A DNA stretch of 64,000 nt from Dipylidium caninum. Its lineage: Eukaryota > Platyhelminthes > Cestoda > Cyclophyllidea > Dipylidiidae. Position 1 is the stretch's first letter, and each line of letters opens with the position of its first letter. The stretch covers positions 372,001-436,000 of the forward strand of contig QEYB01000093.1 in NCBI GenBank assembly GCA_017562135.1. The letters run 5' to 3'. Below the pieces are notes generated by a model that searched no databases, had not been told where the DNA came from, and was given only the letters and a program-made list of their open reading frames with translations. Position numbers and translations under genes: made by a program. Shown one piece after another: positions 1 to 15,000 of this stretch.

Positions 1-3000
1 TTTGGCGCGCCGACAGCACCGTCACCAGAGCTACGTGTGGAGTACGTAGTCGATGCAGTACCGCGGTCTCGCCCCCGCCGGCAGTGCGGTTCGACGTCTC
101 CTTGGCGGTGGCAGTGGTGCGAGGCGCCATCACTTTGGGGGGAGCAGGCGTGTCGTCACTCATCATGTTCCACATGATGGCGAGGGGGTCATTGGCGCTG
201 GAACTCTGCTCTGTCGAGGCATTAGCCTAAATCGAAAGTGCGGAGATGAATTGACGGCGTGTGTCAGTCAGTGCAAAGGCTCCTCTTCGTGCGGGGAAAA
301 TCATACACGCATTCAATTTTCATAAGTCAGTCGCTCTACAATCCAGGAATTTCTCATATCTCCACGCATGGCCGGGGTCTAAATAACCACTTTTTGTTGT
401 CTGAAGGAAGTCATGCACTTAGGCAAATAATGCACTTTGTGAAATTAGGCGTTTAAATCTTATCATCACTTTCTAATCATTGTTTCGGTTCCCAAAGAAG
501 CCTCTTACCGGTGGGAATTGCTTACACGAAAGAATTAACGAAAAACTAGGCCTCAAAATACATGCACGTGAAATAAGTAGAGGGCATTAACGGTTCCTCC
601 CAGTGGGTCATTGAAAGAGAGTCGATAAAGAAAATCGGCAAAAGAAAATAGAAATTTTATCAATAAAGCGTTGGTGGGTCAGGACATGGGGGGTAGAGAC
701 ATTTAATGGCCTTGTAAACACAACGTGCTATGCTCACTAATACCACAATAAAAGTGAGATTTCCGTGAGGAAAAACGTGAAGTTGCATCACCCCTTGCCC
801 TTACTTCCATCCAACTCATCAATTTACCGTCTCCTTAGGGCTGAGATTGTCTCGAACAGTTCATGCAGAAGCACACCTAGTAACCCGTGGGGTGATGACA
901 ACGAGGCTGAGAGCGCCCGACATGCGTTCGTATTTTGTCCGCCTCCCGATCAGCTCTACTCTTTCGAATGATTTGAGGGAAAAGGAGAGAGCCCATGGTG
1001 TGGATAAGTGGCAGAGCGTTGGCGGGGAAAGGACAAGGAAAACAAATCCCAGATAATGTTGTCGATGTAAAAAGGGTAATATTCACCGTCCAACGACCCC
1101 GCACGCGGCTACCAACTTAATAAATAAGACTGTGCCCATATCAAACATCGCAAAGTTTATAATAAAACCTCTTATTATTTCGAGAATGTAGCTCCGCTTT
1201 GTTCATCTAAGGCTAAGACAATAAACACAACCCAAAAGTAAATTATTCCGGATACAAAAAAGAATAAAACAGCTCAAAAGACTCGACCTTGTGTTTCATC
1301 TGTGACAGAGGATAAAACGACATGTCAAAGTTGGGGTAGAGGATTTGACTTGAACCATTAAAAAGCTGCTAAATAGCACCATCAACCGACTTGGAGGTAG
1401 CCAGTCCACTCCGACGCCCGATTAAAGGCATGGCCAGCGGTTGGCGACGCACATCGTGGACATAAGCAGCGGTAGTGTCAGGACTTACAGGCAAGAGGTC
1501 GGAGATCTGCACGCGATCGTCCCCTGCACAAATGGTCTTGTCAGCGTCGGCCATAGCTGAAACATAGAGAGAGAAAGGACGTCAGGGCACACCAATGTGT
1601 TTCAGTAGGAGAGGAGAACTGGATCACGGAGCGAGAAGATAACCAGTCTAGGAATTTATGGATTCTAGAAACCGGCATTCGACCCAAAAAGTCATGAGAA
1701 GTTGTGCCAAATTAAGATACCAATAAATCTGGATGGTCATAATCCATTCTTTGTGACCCTGCTAGTGGGCGTGGAGAAAACTGCTTTTAGTAATGCAGTT
1801 TTAAATTTTAGAAAATTGTGCCGAACTAAAAACCTGATGATTACGTTAACTCCAGGATCCCATAAATAGCCTGCTAGGCGCGAAACCCTTTTGTTCAGTC
1901 CATAAACGCGTGTGATGAGCTTTTGATGATATGGCGTGGTGAGAGCCGGTTGCAATGGGGGGCGGCGGGGGGGAGGGCAAGCGGTGCCGCATATTTCAAC
2001 AGGCGTAGCAGAAAGCACCAAATGAGGCTGCGACATGGTGCTTCTGTGTTGTGATTTGATCTCACAATTTGCAAACGAGAACCCATTTTTTTGGTCACAC
2101 TCGAAATAAGAGGCTGAGGAAGTATTTCCCATCTATTTTTTGGGGGAACAAACAAGTTTTCGGGTAGGGAAAATAAAATAAGATGCATCCAAGGAAAATA
2201 AAACGGATTATTCGTGCATACCGCGCGCGTTAAATAAAACAAGGCAATTGGGCGGATTAGTTGCACTTTGAGTTTGTAGTCAGTGACAAAAAGACAGTGG
2301 ATAGAATAATCTCACCTCTGCACATGGCTTTTCCACTTCTAAACATGGAGGAAATAAATTCAAAAAGGGGCGCTGGGAGCTTGGAGCGTAGCGGTAAGGG
2401 CGATTCTTAGCGCTAATGCTAAACTCCTCCACGGCCAGTCGAGACGCTGCACTAAGTGGTAAAGGCGTACTTATGAAGGGCGAAGTGTACAAATCAGTCT
2501 GTGCAGAGGCCACCAATTTCTTTCCGACGAAAGCTCGTCCGGAGAAATAATATGAGGAAAGGTACAGTAACGCGGCACTCAGGCGTTAACAAGGAGGGGG
2601 ACAAATAATTTGAATGCCCTAAACGGGGTCCTGGGTCAACGACGATTCCGATCGCGGAAATTCATTTTTTGGCCCACTGTAATTGCCATCATGAGTGCTT
2701 AATGGTGGCGCAAAATATCAAATGTCAGAGGCAGGATTAGCGTCGAGGAGGACGCTTATCTCTGAACACAATGAGCATAAAAGTCCACACAAAAACTCCA
2801 ATTCCGGAAAATGAGGCGGTGATAAACAGCACACCGGGGAACCACGAAGTCACGAGGAGGTGTCGTCAAAATGCACCAGAAGAATTTTGGAAAGAGTGCA
2901 CGAGAAAAGGTAAAACACCCCCATATGCACTACAGCACTGGTGACAATGTGGACGACGATATTCCAGGATGTCCAGGCTGCACTGATGCACACCCCTGGG

Positions 3001-6000
3001 AGGAGAGCTGCCTTCTACGTGCTTATTAAACACTAGTTGTGAGTGAATAAAAGCAACGTGGCAAGATATTTGAAAAGTGAAGAAATTTTTCACCATGGAA
3101 ATCGTTTGCCTCTTTTAAACATTCAAAGAACTTAGGTTTGACTTCAAGATCTTTAGGATAATCCAAAAAAGCTCACCTATTATAAGAGTAAAAAACACGA
3201 CAAGGTCTAAGAGTAAAGGAAATTTGGGGACATAAAGAGATGGTGGAACTAGAGATACTCGCCCAAAAAATAGGCCAACTGACCAACAGAATTCGACTTC
3301 TGGGCGGTCGGCTGTAGCACCGGTGGAGGGCAGAAGGGCCCACTGTCCTCGTCCTCGCCTTCACTGGAGGGTGCGGGGAAAAGTCTTTGAGGCGGTTTAA
3401 CAGCCCTACTTGATGAAGGAAGAGCTCTGCTGCCACCAACGCCTCCGCCTCTACCGCCAGCAGCGGAACGACCAGGACTATGCCTGATAACTCGTTTAGG
3501 CTTAAAGACGCGATTGTAAGCCGCCATGTCGTCGATAACCGGACATGAGTCGTCAGCATCTGAGGCGATGTCCACCGTCGCCAGCGTTGATGTGGACGAT
3601 TCCTGTAAAGACCATAGTTTCTTGAGACCAATAGCGCCAGTCCGCTAACCGGTTCTGCTTTGCCGCCAACAAGCACCCCGATGCATCAAAGTCCCGCGGT
3701 CTTCAACGTGCCGATCAAATATTTATCAAGCAGACGAGAGGTATACACGCGTAGCGAAAATGATAGGATGAAAACATTTCCAAACGTATTTGGTTGGGTG
3801 TCCAGCGTCGCGCAAGTAATCACAAGGACGCGCTTAAATGATAGGTTTGGAAACAACGCAGTGCCTTAAGGATTAACAGAATTAATAGCCACATAAGCGG
3901 TGTCAATTAAAATTGCCTTTATAAATTGAGGGGTTCGCACAATCTGTAGCTTTTTGTAATCAACACCAAACTGCTTGAAGGAGGGGCGACACTTTCTCAT
4001 GGCACATTATAGTTCCAGAGCCTCGAGGTAAACAACCAATCGGTGTTCCAGAATTAGTCGAATATTAGTGCTACTGTAAGATACCGTGAAGGTAGCGCAA
4101 AGGCACCACAGAGAGTCCATACATCACTTCACAAATTGTGGTTAGATAAGATTAACTACGAACAACTATGATCCACAGAATTATGGATTCGCTAGCGAAG
4201 GTGCGACATTCTTTCCTCGATATTTCAGTTAACATAATCGCCCTCATAAGGCCAGAGAGGGGGTTTAAAAATGAACTCAAGCCATAAAATTACCTTTAAA
4301 CACGGAATGGCAATAAACGCAATCGGATAGACTTTTTAGGTGCCAAAAAGGGAGAGCAGAATTGTTAAATTGTGGAAGGGGATCGTTGCAAACTAATAAA
4401 CCGCTTCTACAAAAGTTTGGCGCCACTAGTAAACCAAATGTCGTAGTTTCTCCACGAGTGGCGTAGGGACACCAACCGCACTACCTTCGACTACTGGGGG
4501 CAGAGTTGGCAGAGTTTAGTGGAAGTTCACGTTAATGCGCTGAAATGGAAATTTTACGAATCCACTAACCCAAATAAGTGATCTCATTTCACCTAACGCC
4601 GCCTTAGACAACACTGGATCAAATAGGAATCCCAGCTCCGTCAGATTTGGGGGTAGCGAGCACATTTTGAAAGAGAATATGGCACTTAGAATCAAAACAC
4701 GATATCCAAATCCAAAATGGAGGATTCTAAGTTTGTTCACAGACTGAGTATAGTGTCGATGTTACAGCTGCAAGGATACGCTTCAAAGCACAGCTTGCTG
4801 ACCTTACTTTCTGCTTACTTAAAAATTCAAGGACGTCCCGTCCCAAACCAAAGTGTAGAATTAACATACCCTTTAAACTTAGATTTCGTATTAGGCGTGC
4901 AGAAAAAAGCTTTTGCCCCCCAACTGTCACATGCGTTAAATACGCACATGGTAGACCTGAAATGTTACGATATCAAAGGTGTTGGATTGCAATCAACCAT
5001 TCATACAAGGATGAAATCTGGTTCCTGAATTCTCAAAGGCAGCATAGCACTACTTCCAGTTCGGCACGAGACCAGTGGGAAGCGAGTTCGTGTTTCACTA
5101 ACTTTAAATCTGTATTTTGTTGACACTTAAGCGAAAACAAATCAATCTCCAAAATAACTGCAACGGCTTAGAAATTATCCACGCAATATCAATGGCCAAA
5201 GTGAAGTGTTAACATTTACCCCTCCACTTTCATTTGCCGTTTGTCTACCACAACATACAAGGAGGCAGGCAGATTCACGCAAATTGAAAGAGCCTAGGCC
5301 TCTATAAGTCAGGAGAAACATGTGCGCTCATATAGCTGTTGCAGTCGGAAGATGTGCAGCGAGGCACAGTGGGTTGGCCACAAAAAGAGTTCAGTCATGG
5401 AAACCATGAAACATGGGTGTCTGTTGAAAACCTTTGAATAATAACTGCGAAAGCGGCAGAGTAGACTCACGAGATCGACGCGGGGTTTGTTGCTCTCGCC
5501 CTTCAGAGAGAAGGACTTGCGAGCGGAGGGCACACCCGAGTGGCGCAGCTCACTCCTGCACCTGGTCAGTTGCTGAACCGGCTGTAGGGGATAAAAAAGG
5601 TTGTGCGGGGAGTAAGAGAGCTTTAAACAAGCTAGGGATACGGACTTGAGACATCACACGCATTTGATTTGTCAAGGCTTCAAATAGCTTGAGTTGGTAT
5701 TCTTGAGGGACGAGACCCAATAGCGAAAAGTTTAAGTGGCAGCGTCTTGAAATGAAGGGTTATGCTACATTAAAAATCAAAGGTGGAAAACATCGGACTT
5801 GTTTAAAATAGCAAAAATTACTGCACTTAAATGCAACGGCCTCTTCCTCAATCCAAAACTACCAAATTAGATCTCGGAAAAACTTAAGAGTACAGAAAAG
5901 AACTGCAGTCAGGTGATGGACATAGAGCTTTTAACGCGAGTAGTTCTGACGCCTGAGATCAAAATTCTCTTCGAATCAGTTGGTATACTCTGCAAAATGA

Positions 6001-9000
6001 CAACAATAGCAGTAAAGATGCTAAAAGTAAGTTTTACTTATGACAATACCCTCCAAAATTACATATCACTCCACGTCATCCGAAGGACAAACCGGTAGAT
6101 TCTACTGCTAGGGCACACTTATGTGTAGATGGCGTAGAAACTCCTATCTCAAGCTCTGCTTCACTGTCGTCTCTATACCCAAATGGGCCTTCTGATGTCA
6201 TGTGGAGGATGGAGCCAGAGAGAGGCGAGCGGTGGGAGAAGGGCAGTATTTTCTACCTCGTCGTCGTCGAGGTCATCATCCGGTTAAAACGATAGGTTAC
6301 GCGACATGAAACCTGGTATTTCAGGGCTTGTAAAAGAGGAATAAAACAATTTCTTTTTGGTTGCGATTGCACCTGAGTTACTCTGATTCAACACATCCTA
6401 ATTGACGTTTTAATAAACAGACCTCGATCTCATGCGTATGGATGTCTGACTTCCGAGAGGAACTTAATTGAACACTTGTATTTTGCAAATCTACAGATAT
6501 CACAACCAGGATGTTATCGTCATTTCATGGAACCCGCGTTAGATGATGATCTGGAGGCGTGCGACAGTAGTTAAGCAGCACAGGGAACTCGCGTCTCAAG
6601 TTGAAGTAGTTCAACCGGCAGTACTTGCAGCAATAGCACACCCTTGCTACCGCCGACTAAGCCCCGATTTGGGAGGAGTAAATAGTGCGCAGTCCTTTAA
6701 CCCTACTTTCGTCGGCAATGTTCACTTTTGGCAGTTTGTGTGTGACTTTGGTGTATACCGGTTGCCTAACACAAGTTGGGAATGCTTGAAGGCTTCTGAC
6801 TGATACACAGTCTCAACACATAATACGACGCTCTGTATACTGGGATTAGGGGACACGATGGGTCCTTAAGGAAATCGTTAACAAATCCACTTCACAAAAG
6901 ACTCTTTCCCCATGCAATGAAAATTGGTGAGGGATCGGAGAAGTCGCAGGGTAAAGTTTTAAACAGTAAGAGTAGTAGGTGAATTCGGATTTACGCAATT
7001 CAACTCAGAATTATATAAGAATGTAAAAAATGGTAAAAGAGTAAACAGAGCAAAGCAGAGAAGGGCATAGACAAACTAGCGCGTGCGTGCATTATGAGGT
7101 AAATATAAACAATCGCCTTTTGACACATCTACAGGTTCCAACAAGACATTCCCTCGGGGCTCCGCTGAAAGTCCCACGAAACTTTAGGCCACCTAACAGA
7201 TCACACAAGTGGCAACATGAGAGCAAATTCAAACTGCAACGCTCAGCAGAAGAAAGGAATGAAGAGAACTTTGCGCATTTGTGCATTAAATAAATGGGCG
7301 TTTCGCCGTATACTTCGCTGCATATATAAGGCCCCTCAAAGAGGAAGCGGCAACTCCTTTCTCCGTGATAATGGGGGCTGAACGACACCCATTATGAGGT
7401 TACGAAAGTAAAGGTGGTAAAAAGGAATTATGAAAAAGACAAAACTCCTGGCGACCAAATAAACGCTTCGATTCATCCCACTGCGAATGCGGATGAAAGC
7501 GGAACAGGAAAATGAAGGCGTGAGACGAAAGAGAAATAAGAAGTTGGAAAAAAAATTGTGGAGGAGTGATAGTTTAAGTATAAAAATAATGGCACGCAAT
7601 GAGTTGGCCCACACGCACGAACCATGAACGTATACTCACAACCATAGTCAAGTGGCTTCAAAAAGTTCGTCAAAAAAATCGAGAACAACAAAGGTGAGAA
7701 AGTGAATAGCAGGAAATCGAGAGAAAACGGAGAAGATGAAATTAAGGTACTGGGGAAAAATGGGCAGGCTGCAGTCGCCTGACCATTGTGACGAGCAAAG
7801 GGGAATTGTGAGACCTGGAAAAACTAAGGCCAATGACTACACAAAGGGAAAGGGAGAAGAGAAACCAAAATCATTTTGATCTCCGGGGCAAAGCCTGTAC
7901 TGAGACAGACGATGCAACGTATACCAAGGGGAAGTGATGCACCTCTCGCTAATGCATGTCAGAAGGCTCGGGCCCGAACAGCTCAGCCAATTACAGTGCA
8001 AAAAATGCCATTTATGGCACAAAAATGTAACTGAAATGTTCCGTATAATTTCCGCCAGAGTTCTTGCCCTCTCCCAAAGCTACGTCTCCATCTCGGTCTA
8101 TTTCGTCGCGTTTTACCGACAAAAACCAATAAATAATCTTAAAAATAGTTTCTCTCGAGGGGAATGAGAATCGAAATCAAATAAAGCGATTAAATTTACC
8201 TCGTTGGAGGAGGAGGAGGAGGGAAGAGGAGGGGTGGGAATGCCCTCACAGGTGCCGCCACTCGCGTCAGGAAGACCAATTCGTCGGCTCGAAGGAGACG
8301 AAGGAGAGGACGGGAGGGAACGAAGGGGTTGACAGGGCGAGGTGAAGGGCAGGCAGGACTTAACATCAGCAATGTAAGTGACCACAGTGGAAAGGGAGAG
8401 CGAGGCACCCACCAGTTGATTGAAGCTTGGTGCCACCGCCATATCCACCACACCGCCACCTCCTCGCCAGCCCACTTGCACAGTCTCCAGGCAGGACATT
8501 GTCTCGTAATGGTATATCTAGCAGTTATAATGAAATGACAAGTTTTATCCTCATTGAAAGCAGAAGAGCAAATAATTCAGGAGTGATTGCTCAAATAAGA
8601 ACCTGCACACACATCCTGAGCCCCTTTGAAGTAACAAGGAATTATGGTGGATAAAATAATCAGTTAGTGTTGGTGCTCAATTACGCTACCAAAACTATTC
8701 CCTTAAAATGTCTTTGGAATATACGATTCTGCAATGGATGAGAGCTCTTTCAGACAACACTTGTGAGTTTGTTCTTCTCCTCCTAAAGGAAAAAGCAAAC
8801 TACGAGGGGAACTTACTGGCAAACCCAAGATCAAGGAAGAGTTTTACACAAATACTATGCCTGAAGCGGCTCCTAAAATGTCGAGATCTCCTACATTAAT
8901 TATTAGTACAGATTTGAAATAAAAATTTTCAGCCTCGCAGTGATGCCTAGTAAGAACAAGACTTGTGCGCAGTTATAAAAAAATTTAGCTAAACAAATAA

Positions 9001-12000
9001 ACTTTTGAATGCCTCCATCAGCTCTCTCCCCATCCAGCGTCATCGGGCACCTCGGTAAAAGGAAAATACTTTCGAAGTCATATATATTCAGGTATGAGAG
9101 CTTTGCCATGCTAAAAAGGCGCAGCAGTTCAAAAAGGATATTCTTCCAATGCTGTGTGTCCGGAGTAGCGGTACTGTACTAAAATGCCACACCAAATAGG
9201 TTCCACCTAAGTGATGAAAGATTTATCCACGATATCATACACATACAATGATGCTTTGTGGAAGATAGAATAGAGGGTCCTGAATTGGCACTAAAACTAA
9301 TGAATTATCATATTATAAAAGGACTTAAGTGGTGTTTAGTTAAGTTTTTCTTAAAAAAGAGGCGGGCATGAAAGGCGCCACGAGGAAGAGTCAACGATGG
9401 GTTTACGTCACCTACGAAGTTTTCGAACATTACAAATCTATTAAATAAGGAAAAATCACATAACGAACACTAGATATGAGGGATACGTTATGGAGCCTTC
9501 ACTCGGATGGAAAAGCAGGTTAGAAATTCCCGGATGCCAGATATTCCTAAGCACTGGAGAGTCGTTAGGTTTGGGAAGAAGAGCCGGACTTGGAAACGAA
9601 TTGTGGCACATACACGGTACAGCAGACAACTTAGTCAAAGTGCTCGTGTGATGCAGCTCTGGCCATGCTCAACTAACCACGCATTCAATGGCCAATGGGC
9701 AAATCCCCTAAGAGAATATATCATCCCAGTGCGCACACGTTGCCAACGCCCAACGCCAAGAATGATCCACTGAGCGGAGAAAATAAAATATGTAGGAAAA
9801 TGAGTGGGACTTTTGGCAGAACAGTCCTGAGAGGAAAGTGTGTGGAGGAGGTGTGGAGAGAAAAAGTAAAAGGGGATTGGGATGGCTCAGATATATTCGA
9901 GGTAGCATTCCAAATATCAGTGGTGGTATCGTTGGGAATTCGTTGAGCGGTAATATACAAACCGACAGCCTAGTATCAAATACGGTTTTCAGGTCAATTG
10001 GAATAAGTGCAAAAAAATTATCCAAACACAGGATAAACTGGATGTAACCTTCATACAGTTCATTCTTGGAAAATCATTAATTGCTTTTGTTAGACTGAAA
10101 TGTTAGAGAATGAGGGTTCCTCTTCGTCACAGAAAATATATCGAATCAAAGTGTAAATCTAAGTCAGTTTGTGAAAATAGAAAAAGGCTTTCCTCGGGCC
10201 CGGCGGTGATTTTCACTTAGCACCACCAATTTCCAAGTACCGATAATAGCCACCTCTACGAAGATTCCGGGCAGTAAAAACGAAAGTACAAACCTTTAGT
10301 TGTTCAGTAGTGGCTACATATAGACACTGGCCGTCCGGATGGAAGGCGATGCGCCGAACGGCGGAGGCGGCCAGTTCAATGCCGGAGACCGCGACCTGAG
10401 CAAAAGTCTCCAGGTCGAACACCCGCACTGTACGATCGGCAGAAGCCGAGGCCAACAGTAGTACGGTGGGGTGATAGGCGATACTCGTCACTGGCGCCGT
10501 GTGGCCCGAGAGTTCTGCCAACTGTTTCCCAGCCGCAAGATCCCAAACCTACATAGCATAGAGGTAAGGGAGTACATGAAAATAGGACACATTACCACAA
10601 AATTCAGCACAGAGTAAATGGAATACAAATCCCACTTTTTCATACTACGTGAGTTTGTCAGTCTTCAGGTTTGAGACTAATACATTGATGCCATGCCATT
10701 TCACCAGCCTAAAGTACCTCAAACTCAAACAGGCTTTCAAGGGTGAATACATAAATTCCTACGTAGTTGTCTTTCTCATGATCTATTCGGAGTCCCACTT
10801 GTCTGCATCCGCTTTAGAAGTTGCGCACATGAAGGCCGAATCGTCCGAATCGTCCACAAGGAGCTCTATTTCAAAAGGGAGAGCAGGAGGAACCCCAAAA
10901 GGTCAACAAAAACCGGTTTAAACAGGTGATTTATATTAAATAGAAAGAATTAACCCCCAACAACATTTGACAGCACCAAAAATTAGTTAAAATGCATTTT
11001 TGTTATTCTAAAGTTGTAGAGTTTGATGTGATGTAGCCCAACAAACGGGGAGACGCTCAACACCTTGCTGATTCTTCTGCACTCCACCCTACCAGTAAGA
11101 CGTGACATCTTGGACGTGTCAAAGTATGCCCAATGCAGACAAAACGTGCGATCGCCCCTTTTCGATGCTCAAATTGTGAAATTTCATTTAACAAGACATA
11201 TATTCCTACTTGACAGCCAGAATTCGCATTCAATGTTTAGAATGCCCAAATGATCTTTCGAGCTAAAAGTCACCAGTCAAAGGGAATGAAGGTTGTCCTG
11301 CTAGTGTAAAAAATAGCTACCTTTTACTTCTCGTTGTTAACTGGTGTCGTAAATAAACATCGAAAGTGAGAACGATCACTGATAAGAGGTGTACGCGTAC
11401 CAATAAGGTAATTGTGTGTTTTGAACAGAAGAGTAGATTAAATGAATACGCAAACGAGACTGTTGTAAGCCACGTTACCAAATCACAACGGTCCTCATCG
11501 GGACTTGTGCGCGAGGTGCATCAAATAGCACAGATGTCTGCACACGGCTAGCCTAGTGAAGATGACATTTATTCATTCTTTGATCGGTATATTCGATTGC
11601 CACACAAGGGTCGAGAAGGGGAAAATTGTTACCAGATCAGGGAGTGCCCTATGCGCAGAGGCGGTGCCGGTGCAAACGCCACATTTCTGACGGAGAATTT
11701 GGATAAACAAATAAGAGGACCACACAGACGAGGTTCGGATGACGAAAATGTCCACGGAATCCCAATAACACATGCACATATGGGATCGCAAACCCACCTT
11801 TTTTAACCAGATCGGGTACAATTTGGATGATGGCGATGGAGTAAGACCGCTCCACTGTGTTTTCGCATAAGGGCAGGGTTGTCGGGAGTAATTGGAAAAG
11901 CGTCAAATGTGGCTGAGCAGTACAGAGCGAATAAACTTCCGTGCGAGCAATGAAATGAAGTGACAGGGTGTAAAAGGGAAGCGCGAACGGATATTGTGGA

Positions 12001-15000
12001 CGCTGCCCAAGGAATTCGTTATTTGTCGTGACAATGATATAATTAAATAACTGTGTAAATATGGAGACACTCGAGGCAACTTGCAGGACGGAGAGCCCAA
12101 TAGCCCTCTAATATGTGTAGAATGACGCAAGTTCATCCAATAAAGTTTCTCTTGATATAAAAAATTGGGTATTGGGATAAGGGTGTGGTGCTTTTGGAAA
12201 CAAGATATATCGCTAAGAGGCGATATCCACCGTAGGCGACAACTGACTGTGATTGATTAGGGGTAGATTCTATCAAACTTTCATGGTCCAGTCAGCATGC
12301 GAGATGCCTTCTCGGCAGTACTCACTTGTCAGACTAAATGTGAGCCCGTTAAAACTTGCCGGGGACGGTTGTTTATACTTACAGTGTAGTGTAAAAATTA
12401 CATAGGTCCATTTCTTTTCGATTCTGACGACATAAATTAATATTTTTAACGGAATCCGAAACATAAGTCGTTGGACGTGTTCATCGAAGGGGGCCCGAAG
12501 CGGACTTGGGTGACTGAGGAAACTCAGCAAATTACTAATATACTCATAAAAGCATGAAACCACCACAAAAGGCACGACAGACGAATGGGGTAAGAATTGA
12601 AGTTCTTGTAAATCACAAGAGTTGAATTCTATCCATAGCCTATGTCCATACATAAGAAAGGTAAGAGGGAATGAAGGAAAAACAGTAAATATTAATTTAC
12701 CTTGACCCGGCCGTCATCACCAGCCGAGACAATCCAGTTCCCGTCAGGCGAGAAGCGGACCATGTTAATACATCCGGTGTGTCCCCGATATGTGTTGATG
12801 CAACCTTTCCGCGATATATCCCACAGCTAAAATTGGATTAGACCAAAATAACAATCTACTTTATTGCCTTTCCATTGTTTCAATCGGACTAGAAGACAAT
12901 AAGGGGCAGAAGTGCCGGTCAAACATCTCACAAGCCTACATCTGACAGCAAAAAAGTAGTGAGACGTCCTCTTCGCCAATGCAAAATTACTGCATTAAAT
13001 GAAATAACAAATAGAATTCAGTTGAGTGTAAAATAAGAAAGACGGAGATTCTCGGTCTGAGAGGGGAAAATAGCTGGAGTAAGTGAAGGAAAACTGGACC
13101 ATTTCGATGCCATAATGCATCTAATAGTTAAATTGACGTGTGTAACCTGACAGCAAGTAGTTAGTGGGTGTCTGTACCCCCTCCAGAAATTGGCATTATG
13201 AATGGACGAGAATTGCACACTCGAAATGAGAGTAAATTCACCCTTCAGGTTAGTCCTAACAGTTGTTACGTACAAAACATCAACTCCCATGCGACTAAAA
13301 TGCATGCCTTTCTAATCACACTGGGAAAGAGTTGGGTCAACGGAAGAAAACAACACTGTGGGAAAGGGACACAGCGTTACACAAACATGCATATAGCGAA
13401 AGGTTTGCTTTGGGAATATTCTATAAAAATGTGAGCTGATCTGGAAGATGGCCAGAGTTAGTGAAGGAAAACTGGAGCATCCATTAGCATAATGAATATA
13501 AATATCGATTTTTACATAATTGAAAATCACATTATGGTAACGAAAAAGAGTACCTTAACAGTCGCATCCATCGACCCCGAAGTTATAAAGTCCCCATGCG
13601 GATGGAAGTCCAAAGACTGGACAGAAGCGGTGTGCCCAGAAAGCGCACGAGTCACTAAACCAAGGAGGAAGACGGGGAACGGATTTAAAAGAGGAAATGA
13701 GTTACTATTCATTGCGTGTACATAAGTGAGTCCGGAGGCTCTGAATTTTCCCATGACCTCATTACTACACAAGGGGAACGGAACGTTCGTCAATTTCTGT
13801 TGTTTCGCATATCCAAGCTTAACTCTAATGTTTACATGAAAGTGTACGTGAATGCATTTCCAAAAAAGAATGACGTCACGTTTTCAAAGTTGGAAACGAC
13901 ACTAAAAAATGAAAGGTTTTATCCAGCCAAATAAAACTGTAGACTCCGGATATCTTGACCTTTTCATAGTGATATGTAGTAATGGAAAGATAAAATTGCA
14001 TGACCGATATCTTCCCCGAAAAATGTTAATAGGTTCGTTATAAAAGTGGCTAAAGCCAATAACTGAGGATTTTATTCAATTCCTCAACCCTTTGTGCTTA
14101 AAACAGGTACCTACGAAAAACGAGTTTGAGAAGGGGGGATGCCTCCTCTAGTCACGGCTCCTAATTGACCGATCAATCAGCTTAAGACACTCAAAGCAGA
14201 AAACATCAAAAAGCAAGTGGAAGAGCATCCGGAGGATAACAATAGACATAATCATCGTCTAAGGTATATAATTGATTGGTATTAAACGGTGAAATTATGT
14301 TGACGATATTCAAGTAAATGGTTTACTGACTCTGACAAAGCAATTTCCAAAACCTTATGAGTTTTTATGTCATTGTGGGTAAATCAGGGGCTGAAATGTT
14401 AAAGAAGTGAAGGAAATGTAAACGAACAAGATTTAAGAAATAAAAATGGCTACACTTGGCTTCTTCCAGGTCCCAAACACGAATAGAGCCGGAGAGAGAA
14501 CCGGCGGCAACACAGTCCTCATCAGGACTGAACTGAGCGGTGTCGACGGAGGACGTGTGCCCAGAAAGACTCATTATGCACGTCGGTTTACCCACCGCCC
14601 ACAACTTGACTCGTCGGTCCTCGCCACCTGTCGCCATTACTCGGGCTGACTTGCGACCCAGAGCCAGCGTGGTCACCGCACCTGGAGTATGAGCTACGAA
14701 TTCCTCTATGTAGGGGAACGAAAAAGCATTAGCATTGGAGACACCAGCGCAATAAATGAAAATATTGTTATCTTGAATTCAAGAAAAGAAGACGACAGTC
14801 TCTCCCAATCGTGGGGTACTGTTCGAAACAAATGCTACCCTGCTTAAAATACACTCAAACATTATTTCAGCATCGATGAGAGCTAGCGAATGGACAAAAT
14901 TAGATCGAATATATCGATATTCAGTGGAGTGACTAGTAACCCTTCATTTATTTAGCATAAAATAAATGATAACACCTGTTGTATACATTATCCCCTAAGA

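Noticed and set aside
3257..3283. Longer KATNB1 exon 8 ending at a GTATCT donor (3259)
   Set aside because: It breaks the phase with the next exon; the GTCAGT donor after 3284 keeps it.
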